This document shows positions 1-6,748 of a stretch of DNA of 22,232 nucleotides, piece by piece (positions within the stretch are counted from its first letter, which is position 1; the number at the start of each line of letters is the position of its first letter). The stretch spans positions 1 to 22,232 of the IMG/VR virus record IMGVR_UViG_3300017742_000144; one strand, written 5' to 3'. A program made the position numbers and the translations under genes. Source of the stretch: a virus. A model generated the notes under the pieces. The model made no database searches. It was given only the letters and a program-made list of their open reading frames with translations, and was not told the DNA's origin.

Positions 1-525
1 CACAAAGTGTGGGTTAACAGTTAAAAATTCTGTAACCATCTCATCGACAGATAACAGATCACCTTTATCATTATATCTAGGTGTTCCGTTATTATCTACA
101 ATCTCGACAACACCATCATCATTGAGTCTGGTCTTGCCTTTCAAGAGTTGTGTTACTTGTGCTGTGTCAACTGCGTTATTCCGACTAGCCGCACTGGTTA
201 ACTGTCCATCAATTAACGTCTCTTGCAATCTAGTTTTGTAACTGTTGATTACTGCATCTTTCTTTTCGACAGTATTCTTCAAGATAGAATCAAACTCTCC
301 GCGCTGTTTCTGTTGCTCAATCTCAGCTTGTTCCTTTTGAGTAAGTAACTCTTTGGCTTCATCTAAGTTGATGCCACCTAGCTTCTTATCAAACTTGCGC
401 TGTTCTCTAGCAATCCGATCAGCCACGATTCGGTCTAGCTCTTCTTGTGAAAATGTCTTTGCCTGAGTTTCTACTGCCGCTGTCTCAGTCTCAGCTTCTA
501 TGGTTTCCATGATTTCATCGCTCAT
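1..525 (-). CDS. Scaffold-like head protein, 3' end cut by window edge
   Basis: Open frame of 175 codons from ATG at 525 to the left edge with no stop, so the C-terminus is missing. The start has a GAGG ribosome site nine bases upstream. The N-terminal ~110 residues are highly charged and helical: an acidic leader rich in Glu/Thr/Ala, the motif FSQEELDRIVADRIAREQRK, then Gln/Glu/Lys-rich coiled coil, and further on a QLLKGKTRLNDDG segment. This organisation (FSQEELDRIV..R..RE, long coiled coil) is typical of phage scaffolding proteins located between portal/MuF and the major capsid gene, which is exactly its place here. It would direct procapsid assembly and then leave the shell. Family assignment rests on motif recall and position; the capsid gene itself should lie just beyond the left edge. 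Confidence 0.75.
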   Translation of the reverse strand, partial: MSDEIMETIEAETETAAVETQAKTFSQEELDRIVADRIAREQRKFDKKLGGINLDEAKELLTQKEQAEIEQQKQRGEFDSILKNTVEKKDAVINSYKTRLQETLIDGQLTSAASRNNAVDTAQVTQLLKGKTRLNDDGVVEIVDNNGTPRYNDKGDLLSVDEMVTEFLTVNPHFV

Positions 526-574
526 GTTGCGTGCCTCACTAGGAGTAGTTGGTGAATCGTTAGTTTAACACAAG

Positions 575-649
575 TTATTTCTTTGTCTTGCGTTTCTTTT
601 TCTTAGGTCTTCCGACCTTGCTTCCGTATGTTCCTGCGCCTTTTGGCAT
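575..649 (-). CDS. 24-residue basic protein in head operon
   Basis: A very short frame starts at ATG 649, three bases after the stop of the MuF-type gene, with a GAGG site at ideal spacing overlapping that gene's end. The product begins MPKGAGTYGSKVGRPKKKKR and ends in more Lys/Arg: 12 of 24 residues are Lys or Arg. A Gly/Pro-Lys rich tail following GTYGSKVGRP suggests nucleic acid binding or a flexible charged tail. Phage head operons often carry such tiny basic frames, but I do not recognise a defined function. Spacing and ribosome site support real translation; length alone does not. Confidence 0.55.
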   Translation of the reverse strand: MPKGAGTYGSKVGRPKKKKRKTKK

Positions 650-652
650 AGC

Positions 653-1402
653 TTAATCCTCGAATACTGGTCTAAATCTATGGCGGCAATTATAGCCACC
701 TGCGCTCACAAAAGCATTGCTACTGCTCTTGCCTGTCCACTCACCCTGCCATATCTCATTGATCTCATCAATCGTGTAGACCTTATTTAAATGCTCTTTA
801 CAGTGTGGTCTTGTCTTAGCCACTAAAGTTCCTGTGTACTTAAATCTAGTAGCACCTGAGTCTAACGCTATCTTTGTATTAACTGTGCGGTCAAACTGAG
901 TAAGAGAATCATGCACCTGCTGACTAGCATATCTAGCCATATCCTTGCCTACTACCTCTTTGACTGCGGCAACACTAGCGGCAAACGTAGTGCCTGTTAG
1001 AGTGCTTTCATAAACCTGCTTTGCCAAGACATCTAAATACTCGTTAGCTATGTCCTCAAAGCCTTGAAACGTCAACTGCTGTAACTGGCTAACGACACTC
1101 TGGTCTAGCTCTACTATGTCGCCATATTCTCTGAGCATATCAGTCGCACCCACTGCCACTTCGTCATACTCACGAATAATGCCGTCAACAGTCGCTAGGT
1201 ATTCTTCACTAATCAACTGTCTCAGCTCAGTACGCGCATTGGTAGCCCACTCTAAATCAAATAGCTGTCCATCTCTTAGCGGTGCAGTAGCCATTAGATC
1301 GCTCACACGCTCTTCTAAGGTAACTAAGGCAGAAGCTAAACGCTCTTCATGCCTATCTGCTAATCTGTCTAAGGCGTTAAAATGATCGGTATCTGCCGCC
1401 AT
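653..1402 (-). CDS. Minor head protein, Mu F-like (SPP1 gp7 family)
   Basis: A 249-aa protein starting by a TAATG overlap with the portal stop. Residues ~1-190 are mainly helical and charged. The C-terminal ~60 residues carry the diagnostic Phage_Mu_F pattern: RPHCKEHLNKVYTIDEI, then W..EW.GK, then AGGYNCRHRFRPV. The spaced Cys/His (HC..H, then GYNCRHRF) are the conserved part of the family. Proteins of this family (Mu gpF, SPP1 gp7) are internal minor head proteins that associate with the portal and affect packaging or DNA release. The order portal-MuF-scaffold agrees. Length is near the common 250-400 residue range without an extra toxin-like C-terminal domain. Confidence 0.85.
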   Translation of the reverse strand: MAADTDHFNALDRLADRHEERLASALVTLEERVSDLMATAPLRDGQLFDLEWATNARTELRQLISEEYLATVDGIIREYDEVAVGATDMLREYGDIVELDQSVVSQLQQLTFQGFEDIANEYLDVLAKQVYESTLTGTTFAASVAAVKEVVGKDMARYASQQVHDSLTQFDRTVNTKIALDSGATRFKYTGTLVAKTRPHCKEHLNKVYTIDEINEIWQGEWTGKSSSNAFVSAGGYNCRHRFRPVFED

Positions 1403-2913
1403 TAGACTTGCTCTGAACTACCGCCATCTTCACGCGGCTCAATAAGCACATCACCACCTGCCACATCTTCCAGACCAATCTTCTCTCTAACCTCGTTAGG
1501 AGTAACAACACCTGCATCAATGTGGTAGCTATAGATCTGTGTCTTCTCTGAGAAGTCACCAACAGTCTGCGTGCTAGTCTCAATCTCGTTGTGTGACTTA
1601 GCAAGCATATCGTCATCAAGCACTAGATCAGCAATCTTCTTGTCTATCTCTTGCGCTAGGGTCACTGACTTAACGCCTGTGGCTCGCATCTGTTGTAGGA
1701 ATACTAACTCTTTGTCGTAGTCTCTAAGGTCAAACGCATCAGGATAGAAAACCTCTACGTCATTGGTTACTTGTTGCCACTGACAGAACAGGTCAAATAT
1801 CTGCTCTTCTGCTAATTCCAATATATCTGCTTTCTCAGCCAGTTTAGCATTTAGCATTTGAAACTCTGTCTGCATAGCTACGCCTGATTGAGTCATTGCC
1901 TGTGTGCCTCGCACTGCGCCCATGTGAGACATTCGGTTAATAGACTCAACCTTTTCCTTAATAGACTTCATGACAGCATCTAGGTTAGCCCCTGATGGTT
2001 GCATCTGATAAGGCTTTAGGTTGCCATCCATATCATCAGGCAAGTTAATCACTGCACCTGCACCTGCACTAGCATCAGTCTCAAACGTCTTAACTAGTGT
2101 CGGGTGGTTACTGATACGAATCAACTGCTCTACTTCTGATAACTCTTGATAGATTGCTCTTTGCATATACGACACATCAGCAATATCGCTTGTACCAATA
2201 CCGCGTAAAGGCGATCTGTTAGCAGGTAGGAAAACAGCAGGTATCTTGCCTAATGTATTGTCGATAGTCTCTAGGTGCTGTTCTTCGTTGTTAGTAGCGC
2301 GCCAAGTCTCGATAGTGTCTTCACGCCATACTCTGTAATAAACCTCAGTCTCAGTGTTGCTGATGCGATCTACTGATTCTCTTACCTTTAGGTAAACTAG
2401 CTTATGCCGACCACTGGGGGTGCGCTCATACTTCCAATCAAACACATTCTCTGGCGTGATCAGAGTCATGTAAGGGCGAATCTCTTGCTCTAGTTCTTCT
2501 GCTCTTGTAGATGCATTAGACTGCGGCTTATCAATCATCAACCAAACGTGACCATATACGCTAGACCAAACCTGCGCCTGTCTCATAAACGCATCGAAAG
2601 AACGACCATCAAGATCAGCATCTTTCATAAAGGGTGTTAGTGCGCTGTTGTTGGCTAGGCTGTTAAATGCTCTGGTTGGCGGTACGCGCCAAAGGAAACT
2701 AGAGTAGATGTGAACAATGTTCTTACAGTGATTGTCCATCGGTGTTAGATCTAAACGTCTAGCATACTCGTCTTTGTCTTCTGAGATGTAGCTTGTTAGG
2801 TAGCCACCCTCTTTATAATCTTCTCCACCCATGTAGCTTCTGAGATAGAACGACCATCTGTGTTTGTAGTCTTCATAGACTGGGTGAGTGTTTTCAATTA
2901 CGCTGTTTTCCAT
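1402..2913 (-). CDS. Portal protein
   Basis: 503 aa from ATG 2913, chosen because the TerL stop and this ATG form TGATG; a GTG three codons earlier is in frame but less likely. The ring forms the single capsid vertex where DNA enters and where the terminase and connector dock. Supporting signs: position directly after TerL and before the MuF gene, ~500 residues, an N-terminal alpha/beta body, and a long middle helical region (residues ~230-400) including SYMQRAIYQELSEVEQLIR, MKSIKEKVESINRMSHMG and AMTQSGVAMQTEFQMLNAKL, followed by LELAEEQIFDLFCQW, typical of the portal stem/wing helices. The C-terminus ends in an acidic, flexible tail with VVTPNEVREKIGLE, a pattern common at portal ends. Which portal subfamily is not settled. 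Confidence 0.9.
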   Translation of the reverse strand: MENSVIENTHPVYEDYKHRWSFYLRSYMGGEDYKEGGYLTSYISEDKDEYARRLDLTPMDNHCKNIVHIYSSFLWRVPPTRAFNSLANNSALTPFMKDADLDGRSFDAFMRQAQVWSSVYGHVWLMIDKPQSNASTRAEELEQEIRPYMTLITPENVFDWKYERTPSGRHKLVYLKVRESVDRISNTETEVYYRVWREDTIETWRATNNEEQHLETIDNTLGKIPAVFLPANRSPLRGIGTSDIADVSYMQRAIYQELSEVEQLIRISNHPTLVKTFETDASAGAGAVINLPDDMDGNLKPYQMQPSGANLDAVMKSIKEKVESINRMSHMGAVRGTQAMTQSGVAMQTEFQMLNAKLAEKADILELAEEQIFDLFCQWQQVTNDVEVFYPDAFDLRDYDKELVFLQQMRATGVKSVTLAQEIDKKIADLVLDDDMLAKSHNEIETSTQTVGDFSEKTQIYSYHIDAGVVTPNEVREKIGLEDVAGGDVLIEPREDGGSSEQV

Positions 2914-4124
2914 CAAGTCCACCTAGTAGGTTGCGGAGTGTTATATTCAGTTCTGATTGGGAACAAATACTCTACCAGATAGCCTAACGCATCATTCATA
3001 TGATCAGTGCCATCCTTGTTAGGAATACTTGTACCCTCTTTATAAGTCTGTCTTTCTAAACTCTTAATCGTTTGCTTGCACTTAGGGCTTACAAACAAAT
3101 GACGTTCACCATCACCTGACAGTAAACGACTATTAACCGCATTGATTCTATCCCTGACCAATGGGTGAGCTTTCTTCGCCTTAACGCTAAATCCTGCGTT
3201 TTGTAAGATCGACAAATCAGTCCGACCACCTGCGCTTGTCTTGCGCTGTCTTGATGCGGGATCAGGGTAGATAATACAGTGCCGATCAGGATATCTATCC
3301 TTTATCTCAGCAACCATTTCATCTGTGTTTGATCCAAACATAACGATCTCATCTATAGCCAGTAAGTCTTGCCCATGCCTTAAGCATATAACAGCACTCA
3401 TTGGATCTAAGTTGAAATCCATGCCAATGTGTAGTGTACCACCATTGTCGCTCACATCCAAAACTGATGCCTCGCGATTGAACCCGTAGTATATACACCC
3501 CTGATAGGTTATGAACTCAGCGCAATACTCTTGATTGAAAGTTCTATCGTCTAGGTCTTGCCTAGCCTGATCAATCTCTTCTGAGGCAACATTTCCGCCT
3601 TGCAGTGTCGTGTACTGGAATGAATCCCATCCCTCTGCACCATCCAGACCTTTAGTCCATAGATCATAGAAATGGTTTCTGCCTTTAGGCGTACCGATAA
3701 ACAATGCGCTTCCCTGCCTATCTGATAGAGATGGTCTTAGAACCTCATACCATGCCTCTGGGCGCATATCTGCAAACTCATCTAGCACTACAAAGTCTAA
3801 TGCTCTGCCTCGTAGGTTGTGAGGTTTTTCTGCACCTTTAAGAGCTATTACACTGCCGTTGATTAGCTTAATGGTTAATGCTGTCTCATTGGTCTTGGCA
3901 ACATACTCTTCTGGGATAGTCTGGATAAGCATATCCCAAGCAATCTCCTTACTCGCCCCATATGTGGGAGCTACATACCAACAGTTTCTGTTAGCACCCC
4001 CGATAGCGGCTCTAAGTATCTCCCCAGTTGATAGGAAAGTTTTGCCGAATCGTCTTCCTGCTACTACCGCTCTAAACCTAGAGGGTGAGCAGAAGATCTC
4101 ACTCTGAGGCTTTGTTAATTGCAT
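2913..4124 (-). CDS. terL: Terminase large subunit (ATPase/nuclease)
   Basis: 403 aa. The N-terminal ATPase powers DNA translocation: Walker A AGRRFGKT at residues 22-29, Walker B FVVLDEFAD at 111-119 with catalytic Glu, and the coupling-type motif LFIGTPKGRNHFYDLW at 141-156. The C-terminal RNase H-like nuclease, which cuts the concatemer, shows GMDFNLDP (Asp236), IIYPDPAS (Asp288) and a late DHMNDALGYL (~residues 377-386) giving the acidic metal-binding set. The start overlaps the end of TerS by 26 bases with no clear ribosome site, suggesting translational coupling. Slightly short for the family (400-500) but all motifs are present, so it looks intact. Packaging strategy cannot be decided from motifs alone. 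Confidence 0.95.
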   Translation of the reverse strand: MQLTKPQSEIFCSPSRFRAVVAGRRFGKTFLSTGEILRAAIGGANRNCWYVAPTYGASKEIAWDMLIQTIPEEYVAKTNETALTIKLINGSVIALKGAEKPHNLRGRALDFVVLDEFADMRPEAWYEVLRPSLSDRQGSALFIGTPKGRNHFYDLWTKGLDGAEGWDSFQYTTLQGGNVASEEIDQARQDLDDRTFNQEYCAEFITYQGCIYYGFNREASVLDVSDNGGTLHIGMDFNLDPMSAVICLRHGQDLLAIDEIVMFGSNTDEMVAEIKDRYPDRHCIIYPDPASRQRKTSAGGRTDLSILQNAGFSVKAKKAHPLVRDRINAVNSRLLSGDGERHLFVSPKCKQTIKSLERQTYKEGTSIPNKDGTDHMNDALGYLVEYLFPIRTEYNTPQPTRWT

Positions 4125-4464
4125 CAGGGTGAACAGTTATGTTGATTGGTGGTATCTCTTTGACTGGTTCTATGTACTGCTCGCCCCAGTTTTCTCTGTC
4201 TCTAGTCTTTAGGTAGAAGATCATAGAAGTATTGTCACCTGCTTTAGCTTTCTCAAACAAAGCATTAGTGATTTCATCCATCCCTTTACTTCTTCCCCTT
4301 TTTATAGACTCCATAAACTCTAAATACTCTTCCTGCTTGTTGTACAGGGTCGATTCAGATACCCCTAAGCAATCAGCTATCTGAGCTACAGTTAAGCCCC
4401 TAGAAGCCATTTCTGAAGCTCTAGCGCATATATCTGCATCTGGAATCCACTTGGGTCTTCCCAT
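4099..4464 (-). CDS. terS: Terminase small subunit (HTH DNA-recognition)
   Basis: 121 aa, directly upstream of and overlapping TerL. The N-terminal half has a helix-turn-helix: GLTVAQIADCLGVSESTLY at residues ~23-41, expected to bind the pac/cos site. The middle AGDNTSMIFYLKTRDRENW at ~75-93 is a pattern common in small terminases and related phage HTH proteins, where helices oligomerise. The C-terminal tail VKEIPPINITVHPDAI would contact TerL or the portal by analogy. Start ATG lies one base after the preceding gene's stop (TAAGATG), so coupling is likely. Function follows from position plus HTH; sequence identity to known TerS is unproven. Confidence 0.85.
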   Translation of the reverse strand: MGRPKWIPDADICARASEMASRGLTVAQIADCLGVSESTLYNKQEEYLEFMESIKRGRSKGMDEITNALFEKAKAGDNTSMIFYLKTRDRENWGEQYIEPVKEIPPINITVHPDAINKASE

Positions 4465-4465
4465 C

Positions 4466-4720
4466 TTACATATCTGCCCCGAACACCTGTCTGGTATTCA
4501 TCTTGGGGTTCTTGATTATTATATCATGCTCTTGCGGGGGTAGACCTTTGGTGCGACAGTCAACCGCATCTTTCCAAAAGACTAATGCAGTTTTGATCTG
4601 GTGACCTGCACTTGGGTTCTCGATTAGGCTCTGGGTGATCTCGTCTAGCTTAGACAATAGATCAGTCCATCCGTTCTCTTTACAAGTGTTGATCTTGTTA
4701 GTTAGCTCTAGGCTCATCAT
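4466..4720 (-). CDS. Unknown 84-aa protein upstream of terminase
   Basis: Starts at the first of two ATG codons, with GAGG eight bases upstream. It is the first gene after the promoter-like sequence at 4755-4784 and precedes TerS by one base. The protein is soluble and probably helical (TNKINTCKENGWTDLLSKLD, then LIENPSAGHQIKTALVFWKD) with a C-terminal segment QEHDIIIKNPKMNTRQVF. No signal peptide, membrane segment or Cys motif. I do not recognise a family. Placement in the packaging operon suggests a role linked to terminase or to the early/late switch, but that is only inference. Confidence 0.7.
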   Translation of the reverse strand: MMSLELTNKINTCKENGWTDLLSKLDEITQSLIENPSAGHQIKTALVFWKDAVDCRTKGLPPQEHDIIIKNPKMNTRQVFGADM

Positions 4721-4754
4721 AGTAGTTACCTCATTATTGGTTCTATCTATCGCC

Positions 4755-4784
4755 TATATACTATAACCAATGCTTTACAGTCAA
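4755..4784 (-). promoter_or_regulatory. Candidate sigma70 promoter of the head operon
   Basis: On the minus strand TTGACT (4784-4779, five of six consensus) is followed after 18 bases by TATATA (4760-4755, four of six). An AT-rich region and a ~35-base leader separate it from the ATG at 4720. It lies in the gap before the packaging genes, where a new transcription unit would begin. Confidence 0.5.
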
Positions 4785-4788
4785 GCAA

Positions 4789-4890
4789 TTAATTTTCAGG
4801 TTGGTCTTCTTTTCTCAAATATCTACCGCCAAGATCATCATAGGCAATGAATACTAGGGCGATTATCGCCAGTATAAGGATGGTTTTCAT
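4789..4890 (-). CDS. 33-aa single-span membrane microprotein
   Basis: A short frame from ATG 4890 to TAA 4789. The product starts MKTILILAIIALVFIAYDDL: one N-terminal hydrophobic span (residues 3-17) followed by a short charged tail with Arg-Tyr-Leu-Arg-Lys-Glu-Asp. The ribosome site is weak (GAG about nine bases upstream), but a TATAAT -10 lies a little upstream at 4917-4922. It sits alone between the small early genes and the head operon. Similar to small phage membrane peptides in layout only; could be a chance frame. Composition is convincing, translation signal is not. Confidence 0.45.
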   Translation of the reverse strand: MKTILILAIIALVFIAYDDLGGRYLRKEDQPEN

Positions 4891-4916
4891 AGGGGTTCTC
4901 AGGTTGTTAAGGCAGG

Positions 4917-4922
4917 ATTATA
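4917..4922 (-). promoter_or_regulatory. Isolated TATAAT -10 element
   Basis: A perfect TATAAT on the minus strand, 27 bases before the ATG of the 33-aa microprotein. I see no good -35 at 16-18 bases (nearest are TAGATT-like), so this is a partial promoter call. The surrounding 4891-5054 contains no gene I can support, only short imperfect inverted repeats such as GGTTC/GAACC at 4985-5010. Confidence 0.35.
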
Positions 4923-5054
4923 TAGAGGGCTTAGAACGCAATCTAATGCTTTTTAGCTATGGGGGTTATTACCTGAATGGATGGTTCGTTTCGTAGCACC
5001 AGTGAACCAATCTGGCTAATCAGGCTGAAGGATGCCTTGCTACTAGGGGTTACA

Positions 5055-5249
5055 CTATGAAGCTGTACTGACTATGACAATCATTACAACTGCCGCTAGT
5101 AGAATCTTTCCGCGCTTAAATCCATGTACCTCTGAATTAAGCCAACACAAACCTGCCGCATATATCCCTGCAAGTTTAGCTTTTAAAATCGCCCTGTCTG
5201 CCATTTGATTAACTTCTTTTACTGCTCTTTTAGTTTTTGTCACTATCAT
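5055..5249 (-). CDS. 64-aa protein with C-terminal membrane span
   Basis: Start chosen at ATG 5249, immediately after an AGGAGAG ribosome site; an upstream TTG extends the frame four codons but is not preferred. The first ~35 residues are basic and amphipathic (MIVTKTKRAVKEVNQMADRA), and the end is a single hydrophobic span after a Lys/Arg pair: FKRGKILLAAVVMIVIVSTA. The shape is a tail-anchored, cytoplasm-facing membrane protein. It overlaps the preceding gene by 20 bases. No family recognised; a role in membrane modification, superinfection control or lysis timing are all possible and unproven. Confidence 0.6.
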   Translation of the reverse strand: MIVTKTKRAVKEVNQMADRAILKAKLAGIYAAGLCWLNSEVHGFKRGKILLAAVVMIVIVSTAS

Positions 5250-5394
5250 CTCTCCTATCAATTGCTATTAAACCATCAAATCCCATTTCTGCAACCCAGT
5301 TCTCAAACGCTGTGCGCTCTTCCCTATCGTGCGGTATTTCAAGAGGCGGGTATTCATCCCGCAGTTCTTGCCATTTCTTTGATAAATCAGTCAT
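5230..5394 (-). CDS. Unknown 54-aa acidic protein
   Basis: Start placed at ATG 5394, which overlaps the stop of the preceding gene by eight bases, with GGGAG about ten bases upstream; longer in-frame starts would run deeper into that gene. The product MTDLSKKWQELRDEYPPLEI continues with PHDREERTAFENWVAEMGFD and a charged C-terminus RRDDSDKN. Predicted small, soluble and largely helical, with no Cys or membrane segment. No function recognised. It belongs to the run of small early genes. Confidence 0.55.
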   Translation of the reverse strand: MTDLSKKWQELRDEYPPLEIPHDREERTAFENWVAEMGFDGLIAIDRRDDSDKN

Positions 5395-5851
5395 AGATTC
5401 CATGCTCCCTATCGTTTTCGCCTTTCTGCTTTGCAAACTCCTCAAAGATTGCTTCTTCTATTGTGTGTTCTAGGTACAGGTAGATTCGATCTCTCAGGTC
5501 ATCAGCAAAGTTACCTAAGTTAACAGTGCTATCTAGGTGCGCTTCTAACGCCTCTGACCACCACCTGTCATCTTTGTCGTACTCATCAGGTGAGTCTTCT
5601 GCCATAGCAATGAACAGGTTAGATACTATCTTGCTTGCTGATGGTGCTTTACCAAACAGCATCTCTGTGGCTATCTTGCCTACGCCCCTGCTAAATGTTG
5701 CAGGGTAGATATCCTCGAACCAAGTCTTGTGACTGTTAAGCCAGATGTAAACAGCCTCATCCATTGCTTCATCAGGCAGATCAGACAACCTAGAATCTTC
5801 CTTATACAAAGCATCGTAGTGCTTAGATACAAAGTCCTCATAGATTAACAT
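5387..5851 (-). CDS. Unknown 154-aa acidic protein
   Basis: 154 aa, strongly acidic, mainly helical. Its ATG overlaps the upstream microprotein by seven bases. Visible features: LPDEAMDEAVYIWLNSHKTW near residues 25-45, a Gly-bearing middle SRGVGKIATEMLFG, an acidic SPDEYDKDDRWW patch, and a C-terminal YLYLEHTIEEAIFEEFAKQK helix. There is no signal sequence and no enzyme motif I can name. Many phage early regions contain host-takeover proteins of this size and charge; that is only a possibility. Confidence 0.7.
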   Translation of the reverse strand: MLIYEDFVSKHYDALYKEDSRLSDLPDEAMDEAVYIWLNSHKTWFEDIYPATFSRGVGKIATEMLFGKAPSASKIVSNLFIAMAEDSPDEYDKDDRWWSEALEAHLDSTVNLGNFADDLRDRIYLYLEHTIEEAIFEEFAKQKGENDREHGIYD

Positions 5852-6012
5852 GATGTAGCACCTCGCAAGCAGTCTTGGTAGTCCATAGTTGAAACGATTG
5901 CATACAAAGCAAACAAAGTAACTGCCGCTAGAATGCCCTTGATACTGTCGCGCTTCTCTGTAGCTTGGCTATCTCTGCGCTTAATATCCATGTAAGTTAA
6001 TTGATGTTCCAT
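5845..6012 (-). CDS. 55-aa single-span membrane microprotein
   Basis: A frame from ATG 6012 to TAA 5845 with a strong AGGGGA ribosome site in a leader that is duplicated upstream of another gene (6321-6340). The product has a charged N-terminus (MEHQLTYMDIKRRDSQATEK) and one span around ILAAVTLFALYAIVS, then DYQDCLRGATSC with two Cys. Probably a bitopic inner-membrane protein; the Lys/Arg-rich N-terminus should stay inside. Overlap with the next gene (TCATGTTAA) supports coupled translation. No family recognised. Confidence 0.65.
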   Translation of the reverse strand: MEHQLTYMDIKRRDSQATEKRDSIKGILAAVTLFALYAIVSTMDYQDCLRGATSC

Positions 6013-6029
6013 AGTATTCCCCTTGATTA
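6010..6029 (-). repeat. 20-bp leader repeat, copy 1
   Basis: A 20-base block containing the ribosome site and start codon (minus strand TAATCAAGGGGAATACTATG) is identical to 6321-6340. It begins at the stop codon of the upstream gene. The duplication covers the stop-to-start junction, not flanking coding sequence. Confidence 0.85.
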
Positions 6030-6323
6030 TTTTAATGCCTGAACTAAGTCATCGTAGTTACTGTACTCGCTTTCAGCTTGTGCAAACAAATCTGACATAG
6101 CGTTAAGCAACTTATCCTGACCAACCATAGAAAAGCCCTTGTAGCCACTCACTTCATTCCAGACAATAGTGCTTCTGGCAAGATCAACTGCAAGCCATGC
6201 TTTTTTGTTGCCCATATAATTAGCAAACCAAAGTAACGCTAGGCTTATTTTGAAAAGATGCCCATCATCAGCTTTTACTGTTGCGGCAAATTTGCTAATA
6301 AAGTTTTGATTAAATTCTTTCAT
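6027..6323 (-). CDS. Unknown 98-aa protein
   Basis: 98 aa from ATG 6323 with an AGGGGA ribosome site. The protein begins MKEFNQNFISKFAATVKADD and has a central aromatic part, SLALLWFANYMGNKKAWLAV, that is only moderately hydrophobic and interrupted by Asn and Lys, so I read it as a buried helix rather than a membrane span. The C-terminal third is acidic (FAQAESEYSNYDDLVQALK). No family recognised. It is preceded by a GAAA-loop hairpin and the 20-bp repeated leader. Confidence 0.65.
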   Translation of the reverse strand: MKEFNQNFISKFAATVKADDGHLFKISLALLWFANYMGNKKAWLAVDLARSTIVWNEVSGYKGFSMVGQDKLLNAMSDLFAQAESEYSNYDDLVQALK

Positions 6324-6340
6324 AGTATTCCCCTTGATTA
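6321..6340 (-). repeat. 20-bp leader repeat, copy 2
   Basis: Identical to 6010-6029. It directly abuts the 22-bp hairpin repeat at 6341-6362, giving a 42-base composite of repeated elements between two genes. Confidence 0.85.
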
Positions 6341-6362
6341 GTTGCCCCCTTTCGGGGGCTGT
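6341..6362 (-). repeat. 22-bp GAAA-loop hairpin, copy 1
   Basis: On the minus strand GCCCCC-GAAA-GGGGGC forms a six-base-pair all-GC stem with a GNRA tetraloop. The 22-base block is identical to 11734-11755. No T-run follows on the minus strand, so it is not a classic terminator; it may protect or process mRNA between the two genes, or slow polymerase. Confidence 0.8.
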
Positions 6363-6366
6363 TTGA

Positions 6367-6666
6367 TTAGGCTTCGATTACTTGGTAGCTTTTTAAGTGC
6401 TTATCTTCATGTTTCCATTTTGTATGCCAAGAATCAGGTTTTGCAGTAAAGCCAAAATAGCAAGCAGGTGTGTTGTGTTCTGCCTTGTAATTTACAAACT
6501 TGTTGTATAGCTGAACCGCCTTTGGAATTTTGTTGCTTGTTTTCTTTAGAACAATTTTTTCACCTGACTCTAAAACCGCATCTATTCTGTATTTTGTTTG
6601 GCTACCTACCGCAACAGCTACCGCTTCAATGTGGTCGATTGAGTTTAATAATTGAGTTGAGTTCAT
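6367..6666 (-). CDS. Unknown 99-aa basic protein
   Basis: Start ATG 6666 with AAGGA upstream and a perfect TATAAT at 6715-6720. The N-terminal half looks beta-rich: MNSTQLLNSIDHIEAVAVAV then TKYRIDAVLESGEKIVLKKT, a two-strand hairpin. The C-terminal half is helical and then Trp/His/Lys-rich (KPDSWHTKWKHEDKHLKSY). It is the first gene after the NinG gene and has its own promoter, so it may be expressed separately. No family recognised. Confidence 0.65.
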   Translation of the reverse strand: MNSTQLLNSIDHIEAVAVAVGSQTKYRIDAVLESGEKIVLKKTSNKIPKAVQLYNKFVNYKAEHNTPACYFGFTAKPDSWHTKWKHEDKHLKSYQVIEA

Positions 6667-6714
6667 GTGTATTCCTTATGTATTTGATTAATATGTACCC
6701 ATAGTAAAGGAAAC

Positions 6715-6720
6715 ATTATA
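6715..6720 (-). promoter_or_regulatory. Perfect TATAAT -10 before small-gene cluster
   Basis: TATAAT on the minus strand in a very AT-rich gap between ninG and the 99-aa gene, leaving ~48 bases of leader before the ATG at 6666. No convincing -35 at 16-18 bases (the region reads AGTTAT/GTTATA), so an activator or -10-dominant promoter is implied if it is real. Confidence 0.45.
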
Positions 6721-6748
6721 CATTGTAAACACTTTGTATAACTTTATT

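Noticed and set aside
1377-1619. Minus frame inside the end of the portal gene
   Set aside because: Out-of-frame shadow of the portal C-terminus with no ribosome site or operon junction.
4960-5050. Possible tRNA-like fold (GGTTC/GAACC arms)
   Set aside because: No full cloverleaf, acceptor stem or T-loop consensus could be built on either strand.
6341-6362. GAAA-loop hairpin as a rho-independent terminator
   Set aside because: The stem is strong but no T-tract follows on the minus strand; annotated as a repeat/hairpin instead.
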